64,000 nucleotides of DNA from CAVWDI01 sp963753725 (GCA_963753725.1 CAVWDI010000009.1:1-64000), one strand, 5' to 3'. Positions 35,900 through 46,135 are shown, numbered from the stretch's first letter. The notes: a model not told the origin generated them from the letters alone. Program-made: numbers and translations.

Positions 35900-37820
35900 C
35901 TATTGGCTGTAGGTCTGTAAAGTCTCCAAATAATGCGTCGGAAGGCCGATATCAAACCTGCGACCATCCATGATCAAACCATAAAACCCATCTTCCTGTC
36001 TCAACCTATCTAAAGCGGATGTGAGTTGAAATTCGCCTCTCTCACGAATATTATTTTTTATATTCTCATCTAAATACTCGAATAATTTTGGCTTGATCAC
36101 ATACATCCCAAAAACCGTTAGGTAATCTTCTTCCGGTAATCCTGGCACGCGTAAGTTTTCTCTGGCATAATCGATGTTCGGTTTTTCGGAGAATTCGGTC
36201 ACATTCAAGACACGTTCTCGATCAATCCATACGCCAGCCGCGGTGCCAAAATTGGCGATTTCATCCTCAGAGGTTATCCGCAGTCCGAGAATATTGATTC
36301 CATATTGCTGGTACGCATCCAGCAGTTGTTTCGCGCAGGATTGCTCCCCAAACGAGCGGTAGAGATGGTCTCCGAGCATCAGCAGAAATGGTTCATCTCC
36401 GATAGCTTCCCGGGCGCAGTAGACGGCATGCCCAAATCCTTCTTGTGCAGATTGGGTGATGAATGAAACGCGCCTGCCCAATTCGAGTATCCTGCCGCGC
36501 ATATTCTTGAAATTTACGCGGCAGTTTATTGTAATTTTCAATTGAGATCTGGTTGCGGAAGAGGGCTTGGAACCCATCCAGATCCTCCTCCTGCACGACA
36601 ATAATCACTTCTTCCAAACCCGCTTCAAGCGCTTCTTCAACGATCAGGAGGATGGCTGGTTTGGCGATGCCGTCGTGGTCGATAATGGGAAACAGCTCTT
36701 TTTTGGTGGCTTTGGTGGCCGGGAAAAGCCGTGTTCCAAATCCTGCGGCCGGTATAAGCGCTTTCCGTACTTTTGGACCCGGTTGTAGGGACAACTTCAT
36801 ACCCGGTAATCCCAGATCACGCGCCAGAATCTCGATTACAGCTTGCTGGTCGGCTTCGCTGCGGGCGATAAATTGGGCGGTTCCATCACCTTGTGATCCG
36901 ACACCTTTACCGCCCCAGATATGCGGTTTCAATGGTTCATATTCCAGAACCTGGTGCAGGACAGGCGCTTCAAGTTCTTCGGGACAGGCTGGTGTCGCAT
37001 AACGATCAAAAAAACCTTGCGCTTCATCCATTAAGGAGCCCAGTTTCGTTTCATCTGAGGTTGCCAAGGCATCCATGGCCTGGTCAATGATGCGTTTGTT
37101 TATCGGCCCCAGCAATTCCTGCACGCCTTTTTCGATATCATTCTCAGCAAAAGGATAACAACGGTTCAATCGATTGAGGATTTCCATCGTATTCTTCTCT
37201 GCCTGCAAATCAACAACAACAAAGAATAATTTTTTGTCCACCTGTAGTTCAGTGGTGTCTAATCGATCGCCGTCAAAAACCATCAAGACAGGACGATTAC
37301 CGAACGCGCAGCCCTGATCCATCCGCCCACATCTGGAAGGTGTGGTGATTTCTCCCTGGTAAGCAATTTCCATTTCGCCGCGTATGGTGAGTTTGAGGTC
37401 GTATATTCGATTAAACGCACGCGCTGCGAGCACACTGATTGCGGCGGACGATGAGAGTCCTTTTTTGATCGGAAGGTCTGTTTTATAGTTGTTGATTACC
37501 AAGCCGCGCACGTGATAATGGGTCAGGACCTGGTAAGCCACTCCCGCGATATAGCTCCAGAACCCGCCCGCTTGCGCTTCGCCCAGTAATGCCTGCGGCT
37601 GCATCGGGATTTCGTATGGGCCTTTAATCTCCCCTTCTTCGGTTGTTGAGGACAACATTAAGGAGGTTGGGTGAGGTTCGACTTCAGCATAAATACCCTG
37701 GTCGGTACCGCTGATCAGGGTATAACCTTTTTCAATATCGGCATTCAATCGCCGGTACCCACCAGCCCAATCGGAGTGTTCACCCAATAGACATATTCTG
37801 CCAGGAACAAATAGTTTCAT
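35900..37820 (-). pseudogene. GHMP sugar kinase fused to GalU-like nucleotidyltransferase, one frameshift
   Basis: Two enzymes in one chain of about 640 residues. Residues 1-345 are a GHMP kinase: VPGRICLLGEHSDWAGG, the ATP loop GLSSSAA at 121-127 and GGKGVGSQGDG at 303-313. From about 352 a sugar-1-phosphate nucleotidyltransferase starts with LIPAAGFGTRLFPATKATKKELFPI (GalU-like) and ends with LMLGDHLYR, VTEFSEKP and YGLIMDGRRFDIGLP. The frame shifts near 36495, and the second frame resumes at ILELGRRVSFITQSAQEGFGHAVY. The fusion suggests a salvage route: sugar to sugar-1-phosphate to NDP-sugar, like the plant fucokinase/GDP-fucose pyrophosphorylase. The sugar is unknown. The start ATG overlaps the stop of the methyltransferase gene (ATGA). 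Confidence 0.8.
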
Positions 37821-39089
37821 ATTTTTTTCACAATGATTTGAAGTTGGTTTCCTTTTACATCAACGAGACGAATACACTGCTGCTCGCCAAATGGAAAAGT
37901 TGAAAGGTTGATATTGGTATTTATTGGCCGCTTCTTGCGCGGACGGAGAGCTTGTCCAACGCTGTTGAATAATTTGCCTTTCCAGTTTGGATCCACTTCC
38001 CAATAATCGACGTCCGCTATATTTTGGGATTCTAAGGTTAAAGTTTCCTCTGAGAGGTTTATACCGTATTCCGGTTCAAACTCATCCAGCGGGAGATTGA
38101 TATTGGTTTCTTTTAGAAGTCTAAACGGTTTTGCCCCAATGTTCGTTAGCCTTTTACGAGTGGTATGAATAGCCCGCCAAGTGGAGTCTGCTGCGAGATA
38201 ACTTCTGCCCAGTTTCTCTGCAACTGCTGCAGTCGTTCCTGATCCGCAGAAGAAATCTGCGATCAAGTCACCCGGGTTTGAAGAAGCCAGGATGATACGC
38301 TCCAGCAGTGACTTCGGGCTTTTGGGTTGGATAACCCGTCCTCTCGCTGTGCATTCGAGCGACGACCGGATAGTACCACCAATCCTCCGGCACTTTACCC
38401 CGTTTCAGATCTGGCACCTTCCCGAAACCAGCTTTTGGGGAGGAGTTAAATGTCTTTATCGTTTTTGGATCGTAAGGTTGGCGGACATCGTCGGCGTTAA
38501 AAGTGTACTTCTTTCCTTTCGTATAAGCCAGGATCGTATCGTGTTTGCGGTTAAAGGCGCTTTTAATCGGTGACGGTCCGTGATAGATCCAAATGATTTC
38601 ATTCAAAAGGCGTTCAGGACCGAATATTTCATCAAGCAGGATGCGTGCATAGGAATTCACGTGCCAGTCCAGATGCAGATAAAGCGTGCCGTTTGGCGCC
38701 AGCAATCGATACATCATTAAAAGACGCGGGTACAACATATCCAGGTATGATGCCAGATCCGGCCAATCGTCTTGATAACCCTCCTCCAGCTGCCACTCCT
38801 GCGGACGGCGTGAGTCTTCGCCTTGACCCACGCGCGCCGAATACTGGCGATTGGTGAAGAAGGGAGGGTCAGCGTAAATCAGGTTAATCCGACCTTCATA
38901 CTCATCTACGAGGGTTTTCATAACATTCAAGTTATCCCCTAAGATCACCTGGTTGATGGGATGGTCTGCTGGTCCGGATGGAGGATATCCTTGCCCATTG
39001 GGGTAAGCAATGCTGAAAAGTTCTATTTCACCTGAAGCTTCTTCTGACTCCTTTTTTGAGTCCCAATGGAGTTTAGGCATGTCTGGCAT
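37817..39089 (-). pseudogene. Beta-class (type III Mod-like) adenine-specific DNA methyltransferase, one frameshift
   Basis: Catalytic motif DPPF in INLIYADPPFFTN near residue 75 comes before the SAM motif FCGSGTT in the second frame, which is the order of beta-class amino-methyltransferases. Other signs are LDWHVNSYARILLDEIFG, the EIIWIYHG strand and YPTQKP. The frame breaks near 38310: reading on as KSLLERIILASSNPGD joins the two halves. Joined length is about 424 residues. No restriction subunit is adjacent, so it is an orphan methylase. The start is ATG 39089 (TTG 39092 just before). It is coupled to the kinase fusion gene by ATGA. Confidence 0.85.
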
Positions 39090-39140
39090 CAATTATTGGA
39101 TTATCTGCAAAATCTAAAACCGCAAGCGGTTTGGATTTGC

Positions 39141-40466
39141 TCAAGAATTCTTCTCAAATTTTCGTCCTAAAATCTCGTCCAGGTCTGGCTGACCAATTAC
39201 CTGAAGTTCATAACGTACACGTTGAGACGGTTTATTGATCTTGATGATTCGATTTATATCTATTGGAGTTGCGGAGATAACCAGATCGGCGTCTGCATTG
39301 TTTATGGTATCTTCAAGTTCGCTTATTTGGCGATCTCCGTATCCCATCGCGGGTAAGACCGCGCCGGTTGTTGGATATTTTTGATAAGTCTCTAAGATCG
39401 AACCGACCGCAAATGGACGCGGGTCGATAATTTCAGCGGCTCCAAATCTGCGAGCAGCGACCCATCCTGCTCCGTAGGCCATTTCCCCGTGAGTCAACGT
39501 AGGTCCATCTTCAATCACCAGTACCCTTTTACCTTCTATTTCAGAGGGATTATCCACAAACAATGGTGATGCGCCTTCAATGATGACTGCGTCCGGGTTC
39601 ACTGCCCGAATGTTTTCCCGGACAGTAACGATGTCTTCCAGCTTAGCAGTGTCGACTTTGTTTATCACGACAACATCTGCAGTTCTCGTATTCGTCTCAC
39701 CGGGGTAGTATGCCAATTCATGCCCGGGACGGTGTGGGTCTACAACTACGATTTCAAGGTCTGGTACGTAAAATGAGAAATCATTATTACCCCCGTCCCA
39801 TAAAATTATGTCCGCTTCTTTCTCCGCTTCTCGAAGTATCCTTTCGTAATCAACCCCGGCATACACAATTACGCCGTTGTCCAGATGGGGTTCATATTCT
39901 TCCCGTTCTTCGATCGTACATTCAAATTTATCCAGGTCGCTGTATTCTGCGTATCTCTGGACGGCTTGTTTAACCAGGTCTCCATACGGCATTGGATGTC
40001 GTATTACCGCTACTTGATATCCCATGCCAATCAATATTTGCGATACCCTGCGCGTTGTCTGGCTTTTACCGGAACCGGTCCTTACAGCACATATAGATAC
40101 TACCGGTTTGCTGGATTTTACCTGTGTATTTTTAGGGCCAAACAACCTGAAATCTGCGCCTGCAGCCAGGACTTGAGATGCTTTATGCATCACGTATTCA
40201 TGGGGAACATCGCTGTACGCAAAGATAACTTGATCGATGTTTTTATCGACAATCAGTTTTTCTAAATCACTTTCCGAGTAGATCGGAACGCCAGCTGGAT
40301 ATAAGGCCCCGGCCAGCTCCTGTGGGTAGGTTCGACCTTCGATGTCTGGGATTTGAGCGGCTGTGAAAGCGGCGACTTCGTAATCCGGGTTGTCACGGAA
40401 GAATACGTTGAAATTATGAAAATCTCGCCCGGCAGCTCCCATTATCAATGTACGGATCGGTGTCAT
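39141..40466 (-). CDS. Cyclic 2,3-diphosphoglycerate synthetase-like GTPase
   Basis: A 441-residue protein. The N-terminal part (IRTLIMGAAGRDFHNFNVFFRDNP, FAYSDVPHEYVMHKASQVL) is a nucleotide-binding fold. The middle has P-loop AVRTGSGKSQTTRRV and a GTP-specific NKVD (VVVINKVDTAKL), with DGGNNDFSFY between them. This is the family of archaeal cyclic 2,3-diphosphoglycerate synthetase and its bacterial relatives. Many bacterial homologues may not make that osmolyte; their reaction is not established. It is a single gene upstream of nothing obvious, 71 bases from argS on the same strand. Confidence 0.8.
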   Translation of the reverse strand: MTPIRTLIMGAAGRDFHNFNVFFRDNPDYEVAAFTAAQIPDIEGRTYPQELAGALYPAGVPIYSESDLEKLIVDKNIDQVIFAYSDVPHEYVMHKASQVLAAGADFRLFGPKNTQVKSSKPVVSICAVRTGSGKSQTTRRVSQILIGMGYQVAVIRHPMPYGDLVKQAVQRYAEYSDLDKFECTIEEREEYEPHLDNGVIVYAGVDYERILREAEKEADIILWDGGNNDFSFYVPDLEIVVVDPHRPGHELAYYPGETNTRTADVVVINKVDTAKLEDIVTVRENIRAVNPDAVIIEGASPLFVDNPSEIEGKRVLVIEDGPTLTHGEMAYGAGWVAARRFGAAEIIDPRPFAVGSILETYQKYPTTGAVLPAMGYGDRQISELEDTINNADADLVISATPIDINRIIKINKPSQRVRYELQVIGQPDLDEILGRKFEKNS

Positions 40467-40536
40467 GAACTTGTAAGTCTCCTTTTGTGAATAGTTATTA
40501 TTGGTAATTATTTTAAATTTTCAAGTGGTGTAAATT

Positions 40537-42315
40537 TTACATAACCTCGGGAGGTATGATACCTAATAAATTCAGCAAGTTGGCGATTGCCTGTCGGGTC
40601 GCAGTGACTAAACGCAGCCTGTATGCTCGTTGGACCTCATCTGCTTTTAACACAGGGCACTGGTTGTAAAAGTCGCTGAAGGATCTGGCGATATCGTAAA
40701 CCAGGTTGGTCAGATGCAGTGGTTTTAAATCTTCTGCAGCGCGTTCAATTTCTGAAGGCAGGCGCGAGATGAGGTCGATGAGCTGGATCTCAGCGGGATG
40801 CAGTTCATAATCGGGTTTCACGGAGGCGGGAATACTCCCACCAGCTCGTTTGAGGATACTGTTGGCTCTGACATGCGCATATTGGATGTAAGGAGCTGCC
40901 TGGCCATCAAAATCCAACGCGCTGTCCCAATCAAATGTTACGATCTTGACATTGTCACGTGACAGCATTGTGTACTTTAATGCTCCTAATGCGACCGCTT
41001 CTGAGACACTTGTTTTATCAGCATCATCCAAAGCCGGGTTTTTCTCTGTTACGATCTGGAATGCTCTTTGCGTGGCCTCCTGAATTAGATCATCTAAAAG
41101 TACTACCGTCCCATCCCTGGAAGACATGGTCACATTGCCTGGTAAATTTACAATTTCGTAGGCCAGGTGATAGCAATCCTTTGCCCATGGATACCCCATA
41201 ATTTCAAGTGTTTTATAGATCTGCTGTAAATAAAACGATTGGCGTACATCAATGACATATATTGAACGATCGAGATCGAATTCCTCAAATTTTTGTATCG
41301 CCAGCGGCAGGTCTTTGGTAGCATACAGTGAAGTTCCATCCGAACGCAAAGCCACAAGCACGCGGTATTTTTCCTTCTTCAATCCCAGAATATCATCTAG
41401 ACGGATAATTACTGGGCCATCCGGTCTTTCATCTTCGGCAATCCCTTTAGCAATGAGTTCGGCAACCATCTCTTTGCCAGATTCCTCAACTTCACTCTCG
41501 TAGTAAATCCGGTCAAAATTTACTCCCAGCAGGTCATAAATTTGTTGGAAACCTTCAAGGGACCAATGGCGGGTTTTTTCCCACAAGGCAACCACATCAG
41601 GATCTCGTTCATCCCATTCTGAGAAAAGTTGGCGAACTTCGCTTTCGAATTCCGGATTTTCATCCAACCGTCGATCGGCTTCAGCGTAGATGTCGCCCAT
41701 CCAGCGAGTCTTATCGGATCCGGGACTTTCACCGGCGTGAAATTTCTGATAATTCCACAGCCATTTGATCACGTGCAATCCGATATCACCGATATAGTTG
41801 GCGCGCACGACTTCATATCCGGCGCATTCGAGAATATTGCAGATCACTGATCCAAGAATAACATTTCGCAAGTGACCGACATGAAATGCTTTATGGGTGT
41901 TGGGCTGCGAGAATTCAACCATGACACGTTTGTCTTTTGAGGTGCCGAAGCCGAAGTTTTCGCCTTCCTGTAATACGGTGTCAACAATCCGGCGGCTGTA
42001 TTCAGGTGTAGAGAAGTAAGCGTTCAGGTACCCGTTTAGCGCTTCAATTTTCGAAAATCCGCTGGGCGTGCCTAAATTTTCAGCGACACCAGCTGCAATC
42101 TCTTGAGCGCGCTTAGGTACACGTATTTTTGATTCAGTTGGGACAACATTCGATCGCGCTTCTTGTGCGGCTAGTTGAAAGAACGAAGTAGAGATACCCC
42201 ATTGACCATCAAAAGGAATAGGTTTCCAATTGATCTCCCCAGGTTGAGGAAGATTGTTATCAGAACAATATTGGAAGATTTTGTTTTCCAGGGTTTTCTG
42301 TTCACTTTGGAACAT
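40537..42315 (-). CDS. argS: Arginyl-tRNA synthetase
   Basis: A 592-residue class I synthetase. FSQPNTHKAFHVGHLRN carries the HIGH-type motif (HVGH). The catalytic domain also has MSSRDGTVVLLDDL and the C-terminal anticodon domain begins near 460 with the DALRY-type DFDGQAAPYIQYAHVR. The KMSKS motif is replaced, as usual in ArgRS, by the MSSRDG region. Length fits ArgS. ATG 42315 has no very strong ribosome site. Attaches arginine to tRNA-Arg in the cytoplasm. Confidence 0.95.
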   Translation of the reverse strand: MFQSEQKTLENKIFQYCSDNNLPQPGEINWKPIPFDGQWGISTSFFQLAAQEARSNVVPTESKIRVPKRAQEIAAGVAENLGTPSGFSKIEALNGYLNAYFSTPEYSRRIVDTVLQEGENFGFGTSKDKRVMVEFSQPNTHKAFHVGHLRNVILGSVICNILECAGYEVVRANYIGDIGLHVIKWLWNYQKFHAGESPGSDKTRWMGDIYAEADRRLDENPEFESEVRQLFSEWDERDPDVVALWEKTRHWSLEGFQQIYDLLGVNFDRIYYESEVEESGKEMVAELIAKGIAEDERPDGPVIIRLDDILGLKKEKYRVLVALRSDGTSLYATKDLPLAIQKFEEFDLDRSIYVIDVRQSFYLQQIYKTLEIMGYPWAKDCYHLAYEIVNLPGNVTMSSRDGTVVLLDDLIQEATQRAFQIVTEKNPALDDADKTSVSEAVALGALKYTMLSRDNVKIVTFDWDSALDFDGQAAPYIQYAHVRANSILKRAGGSIPASVKPDYELHPAEIQLIDLISRLPSEIERAAEDLKPLHLTNLVYDIARSFSDFYNQCPVLKADEVQRAYRLRLVTATRQAIANLLNLLGIIPPEVM

Positions 42316-42533
42316 ATTTAATTCCCCAAATTACCTTGATTAAACACAGTATAAAATATATATGATGTGTGCTTGAAAACCAGCCAGATTTATTCGTAAA
42401 TGAAATAATATTTCCAGATTTTTAGATGAAATTCAGGGAATGAGATTATAACATGCAGTAAAAAGACCGCTATCGTTGGTTTGGATGAACACGGTGACAT
42501 TCGGCAGGAATGCGGGTGGTTAAATTAATAACG

Positions 42534-42561
42534 AAGGCTGCCTCCTGGGGGGGGCAGCCTT
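42534..42561 (-). terminator. Terminator after rpsT
   Basis: AAGGCTGCC (42534-42542) pairs with GGCAGCCTT (42553-42561) around a G-rich loop. It sits 28 bases after the rpsT stop on the minus strand. Confidence 0.65.
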
Positions 42562-42588
42562 GGATACTATAGTTAAAAAGTGAATTAT

Positions 42589-42867
42589 TTACTTCTTGGT
42601 CTCACCCTCAATTGCATTAAGTCGTTTCATCAGACGGCTCTTTCGCCTTGCAGCATTGTTCTTATGGATGACGCCTTTCTGGGCAGCTTTATCCAGAGCA
42701 ACGATTGCATCCTGGGTGGATTGGCGAGCTAATTCGACATCCCCAGCTTCAAATGATGCTTGAGCTTTCCTTACATAAGTACGTGCGCGGCCGCGGTAGA
42801 CGCGGTTTCGCAGTCTCCGTTTTTCATTCTGTCGGTTTCGTTTAATTTGTGATCTTAGATTTGCCAA
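42589..42867 (-). CDS. rpsT: 30S ribosomal protein S20
   Basis: A 92-residue, very basic protein. MANLRSQIKRNRQNEKRRLRN is the typical start, and GVIHKNNAARRKSRLMKRLN near the end is diagnostic for S20, which binds 16S rRNA. The ribosome site CGGAGGACG lies just before ATG 42867. It is transcribed divergently from the RNase P RNA gene. Confidence 0.95.
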   Translation of the reverse strand: MANLRSQIKRNRQNEKRRLRNRVYRGRARTYVRKAQASFEAGDVELARQSTQDAIVALDKAAQKGVIHKNNAARRKSRLMKRLNAIEGETKK

Positions 42868-42910
42868 AATCGTCCTCCGTTACATGTAAAGCTAATAATT
42901 GCGACTAGGT

Positions 42911-42939
42911 ATTTTACTCGAGTGCACCTGTTTTGTCCA
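42911..42939 (-). promoter_or_regulatory. Promoter of rpsT
   Basis: On the minus strand, TGGACA (42939-42934), a 17-base spacer and TAAAAT (42916-42911), about 44 bases before the ATG of rpsT. Confidence 0.5.
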
Positions 42940-42945
42940 GCTTAA

Positions 42946-42974
42946 TTGACAGCAGCAAATAAGAATAGTATGAT
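42946..42974 (+). promoter_or_regulatory. Promoter of the RNase P RNA gene
   Basis: TTGACA (42946-42951), 17 bases, TATGAT (42969-42974). The predicted start, seven bases later at about 42981, coincides with the 5' end of the P1 helix of the RNA. Confidence 0.75.
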
Positions 42975-42980
42975 GGAAGC

Positions 42981-43391
42981 GCTCAGGTTGGTTGGGCGAT
43001 CGCAGTTCTCTTCGGATGAATTGAGGAAAGTCCGGACTCCACAGGGCACGATGCCGGGTAACGCCCGGGGTGGGGAAACCCCCGGATAGGGCCACAGAAA
43101 CAAACCGCCAATATGGTAAGGGTGAAAAGGTGGTGTAAGAGACCACCGGCGCAGGCAGAAATGTCTGCGGCCAGGCAACCCCCATCGGGAGCAAGGCCAA
43201 GCAGGGACAATAATCCTGGAGTAATATCCAGGGTGGGAGGCTGCTCGTCTCCCTGGCGAATGCAGCGCGTTTGCCAATGTTCCGGGTGGGCCGCTCGAGT
43301 CGTTTGGAAACACCCGACCCAGATAGATGATCGTCCAGGTGATGGTTCGCCATTTACCAGACAGAATGCGGCTTATAGACCAACCTGAGTG
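42981..43391 (+). ncRNA. rnpB: RNase P RNA (bacterial class A)
   Basis: Catalytic RNA that trims the 5' leader of pre-tRNAs. The universally conserved GAGGAAAGTCCGGACTCC lies at 43021-43038. The CCACAGAAACAAACCGCC segment near 43092, GGTAAGGGTGAAA near 43118 and the 3' AGAATGCGGCTTATAGACC near 43362 are also present. The ends pair: CTCAGGTTGGTTGG (42982-42995) with CCAACCTGAG (43380-43389) form helix P1. Length is about 410 bases. Open frames in this region are not genes. Confidence 0.95.
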
Positions 43392-43464
43392 TACTACCTA
43401 CTACATTTCTTTATAGCTCAATTGTGGGCTGAATCAGCATCTATTATCCGTTCGGTGGACGACG

Positions 43465-44014
43465 TTGTTACAATACCCAGGCAAATATATCAAATCAATT
43501 GAATTAAATGATGGGACTCCAGTCACGATTCGACCAATCCGACCGGATGATGCGCCTATGCTGCAATCCACTTTTAATCGTTTGTCGCCTGAGACGATAT
43601 ATTTACGGTTTTTAAAATCATTTAAAGAGTTGTCAGATGAACAGGCTGAGCACTTTGCGAAGGTAGATTATCAAAACCGCATGGCTTTTGTAGGGACAAT
43701 TATTGAAGATGGCGCTGAAAGCCTGATCGCGGTAGCCCGATATGATCTGCGTGTTGAACAAGAACCTTTTGTGGCGGAAAGCGCAATTGTCGTGCGTGAT
43801 GATTTTCAAAACCGGGGGTTGGGTACAGCAATTATGCTTTGTTTGATCCAATATGCCCGTGACCATGGCGTCAAAACATTTATTGCTACCACCCATATGA
43901 CCAATACCAGGATTATGGGTTTTATCAAACGAAGTGGGTTAAACTTACAACCGGACTCTCTTGGAACCGGGTGTGTGGGAAATCAGGGTTGAATTGGGGA
44001 ATGATGCTGGTTGA
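43465..44014 (+). pseudogene. GNAT-family N-acetyltransferase, one frameshift
   Basis: VTIRPIRPDDAPMLQSTFNRLSPETIYLRF is typical of the GNAT domain found alone or at the C-terminus of acyl-CoA-synthetase-like protein acetyltransferases. The acetyl-CoA site is VRDDFQNRGLGTAIM, and THMTNTRIMGFIKRSGL precedes the break. Removing one T from AACTTACAAC near 43945 gives NYNRTLLEPGVWEIRVEL to TGA 44012-44014, about 183 residues. The start is TTG 43465 with no ATG nearby. It could acetylate protein lysines, as related stand-alone enzymes do, but this is not certain. Confidence 0.75.
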
Positions 44015-44044
44015 ACTAAGAAGTTTTGTGAGGATTTAAGATCA

Positions 44045-45613
44045 TCAGGGACGATCCTCACCAAGTTTGTATATCCCGTAATAATCATCTTGATAGATTG
44101 GTAATAAGCGTTCACATTTTGGGGCAGAATCGTCGGAGGGGATTACAACTCTGGTTGCATTTCCATTTTGTATCAATTCGTAGACAACATCGCAATCATT
44201 ATCCTTATAGAAATGTTCGACATCCTGGATGCGATCGTACCATTCGAGTACGTCTGTGTCCCGATAGGGGATGGACTTAAACTCTATGTAAACCGGGGAT
44301 CCGGTTGCCAATCTAAAATCTTGCATCTTTTTTGGAACGAAATAGATATCATCCGGAGTATGTGTCGCTGCAACATAAGCCATCATCTTGTTTTCAACTG
44401 CCGCCAATTTGCGATTGTAGTCAAGATAGATGCGGACCACGCCGATCACGACGACCACAGCCACCAGAATTACACTCAATGCTTCGATAAAATTTTTATG
44501 TGTATCGAATAATGTTGGATAGCGGTCCGAAATATTAATGAGGGCTTTTGCCAGGATTAATGTTGTGGACAGCGGAACCAGGAAAGTTGACAATCGCCAA
44601 GGGAAGATCAGGGCCAATGTACTGCTGCCGCTGATTATCTGTATCAACGTCAATATTCCTGCGATAGAAAACGGGATCAACAATATGAGGAACATGCTGC
44701 TTTTTCTGGTAAGGTAGACCGCCCCCACAATGATACCGATCTTTACCAGAGCTGTAGCATCAAACCAATATTCAAATTTGGCATGGTGGGGAATCCGGAA
44801 ATTAACCAGAATATCCTGGGCGCGGCTGGAGGTCTCCGCAGGGATGCCGGCGAAATTGATATAGGAAAAAGTTAGTATGGGCAGCACGAGAATAAAAGCA
44901 AAAACACCTAAGAGCAGCGCTTTACGAAGCGACCTATCCTCTTGATACGTGACGACCATAAAGCTGAGCACCAGCGCGGCGGCGCTCAATAAGTAGGTTG
45001 GATGGATAGTGGCTGCCAGCACAGCGCAAAATACTGCCCAGTACGGTTTTCTTTTCAGGAAAAGATAGATCGAAAGCAGCAGAAATACGCCAAATGAACT
45101 AGGTTGGAAAACAGAACCCAGAAGGCGCTGGTCGGCCAACCCATCTTCCAGGATGTACTTCCAATTATCTCCGATGGTTTGCGATATGAGAAAGCGAAAT
45201 GCTGCTGAATGGATCGTCAATACAATTGCGATGAAAAGAAGGTAGATTGTCCTGGAACGATTGATATCAAAAATAAAAGTTACTGTTCCCAGAATACTTA
45301 AAAAATATATCCCCATTAATGCAGCATAGTAAAAATAGAATATGGTACTTGTTTGGAAGAACTGGATGGTGGATGCGACCAAAAATTTAAATACGGGAGT
45401 TGTTTCTGTAGTAGAAGCGAGCCAATCGTTTTCCAAATAACCATACCCAGCATCTGCAAACCCGTGTAGAAAGTACTGGTTCTGGTTCGATGTATACAGC
45501 GGACTTTGCGTATACGCGATCCCAAACAGAATGGTCAGCAGCAATAAGAACAATATTGAGCTAAGTATTCTATTGGGGGGTGTTTCTGAAGAAAATGATG
45601 AAACCAAATCCAT
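44045..45613 (-). CDS. Large polytopic membrane protein (DUF6798-like)
   Basis: A 522-residue protein with about 10-12 hydrophobic helices across residues 18-400, followed by a soluble C-terminal domain of ~110 residues (TPDDIYFVPKKMQDFRLATG, DVVYELIQNGNATRVV). A short luminal-type loop after helix 1 (NQNQYFLHGFADAGYGYLENDWLASTT) recalls C-type glycosyltransferases and DUF6798 proteins. A lipid-linked-sugar glycosyltransferase role is possible but not shown. It starts at ATG 45613 and stands alone. Confidence 0.7.
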   Translation of the reverse strand: MDLVSSFSSETPPNRILSSILFLLLLTILFGIAYTQSPLYTSNQNQYFLHGFADAGYGYLENDWLASTTETTPVFKFLVASTIQFFQTSTIFYFYYAALMGIYFLSILGTVTFIFDINRSRTIYLLFIAIVLTIHSAAFRFLISQTIGDNWKYILEDGLADQRLLGSVFQPSSFGVFLLLSIYLFLKRKPYWAVFCAVLAATIHPTYLLSAAALVLSFMVVTYQEDRSLRKALLLGVFAFILVLPILTFSYINFAGIPAETSSRAQDILVNFRIPHHAKFEYWFDATALVKIGIIVGAVYLTRKSSMFLILLIPFSIAGILTLIQIISGSSTLALIFPWRLSTFLVPLSTTLILAKALINISDRYPTLFDTHKNFIEALSVILVAVVVVIGVVRIYLDYNRKLAAVENKMMAYVAATHTPDDIYFVPKKMQDFRLATGSPVYIEFKSIPYRDTDVLEWYDRIQDVEHFYKDNDCDVVYELIQNGNATRVVIPSDDSAPKCERLLPIYQDDYYGIYKLGEDRP

Positions 45614-45708
45614 AATTCTGCGTATAGATAATTGAAAGGAATAAACGATAATTCAGTTCTTTTCGAATACTGAATGATTCGTAATCTATTGATAGGAGGT
45701 TTTGTTTA

Positions 45709-46080
45709 ATGCAATCTCAGGTAAAAATTGTGGGTTGGATGTATATTATATTGGGCATTTTTGGCGCCACTTCAGCGTTATGTACGGCAGCGATTGTATT
45801 CGGCGGCGGATTGATCTCTGGTGACGAAACAGCAATTACTACAACGGGAATTATTGCACTGGTTATGGTAGGTTTAGCATTTTTGTTTTCGATTCCGGGA
45901 TTGATAACCGGGATTGGATTGCTAAAGTTTAGATCATGGGCGAGAATCCTGGCCATGATACTGGGGATATTGAGTCTTCCCGCATTCCCGATTGGAACTG
46001 CTCTGGGTATATATGTGCTTTATGTTATGTTCGACAAAGATACCAGGTTATATTTTGATAATCCAACCATCAATAATTGA
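45709..46080 (+). CDS. Small four-helix membrane protein
   Basis: A 123-residue protein with four hydrophobic helices (residues about 8-32, 43-70, 78-93 and 95-112). The end DKDTRLYFD is a motif seen in small DUF4064-like membrane proteins. AGGAGG precedes ATG 45709. Function unknown. It shares a perfect 12-base hairpin at 46095-46135 with the convergent GerW-like gene. Confidence 0.7.
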   Translation: MQSQVKIVGWMYIILGIFGATSALCTAAIVFGGGLISGDETAITTTGIIALVMVGLAFLFSIPGLITGIGLLKFRSWARILAMILGILSLPAFPIGTALGIYVLYVMFDKDTRLYFDNPTINN

Positions 46081-46094
46081 AGTAAAGATTATCG

Positions 46095-46135
46095 TGCCGG
46101 CTAAATAAATTGTCTAGGAAATAATTTAGCCGGCA
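46095..46135. terminator. Bidirectional terminator hairpin
   Basis: TGCCGGCTAAAT (46095-46106) and ATTTAGCCGGCA (46124-46135) are perfect inverted repeats located between convergent genes ending at 46080 and 46166. Confidence 0.7.

Noticed and set aside
38645..38857. Plus-strand open frame within the methyltransferase gene
   Set aside because: Shadow of the clear DNA methyltransferase on the minus strand.
39553..39563. TTATCCACAAA, a perfect DnaA box, as a sign of the replication origin
   Set aside because: A single box inside a coding gene, with no cluster, AT-rich unwinding region or dnaA/dnaN nearby.
42892..43388. Open frames of 75-153 codons on both strands
   Set aside because: They lie inside the RNase P RNA gene, whose conserved core and paired ends are unmistakable.
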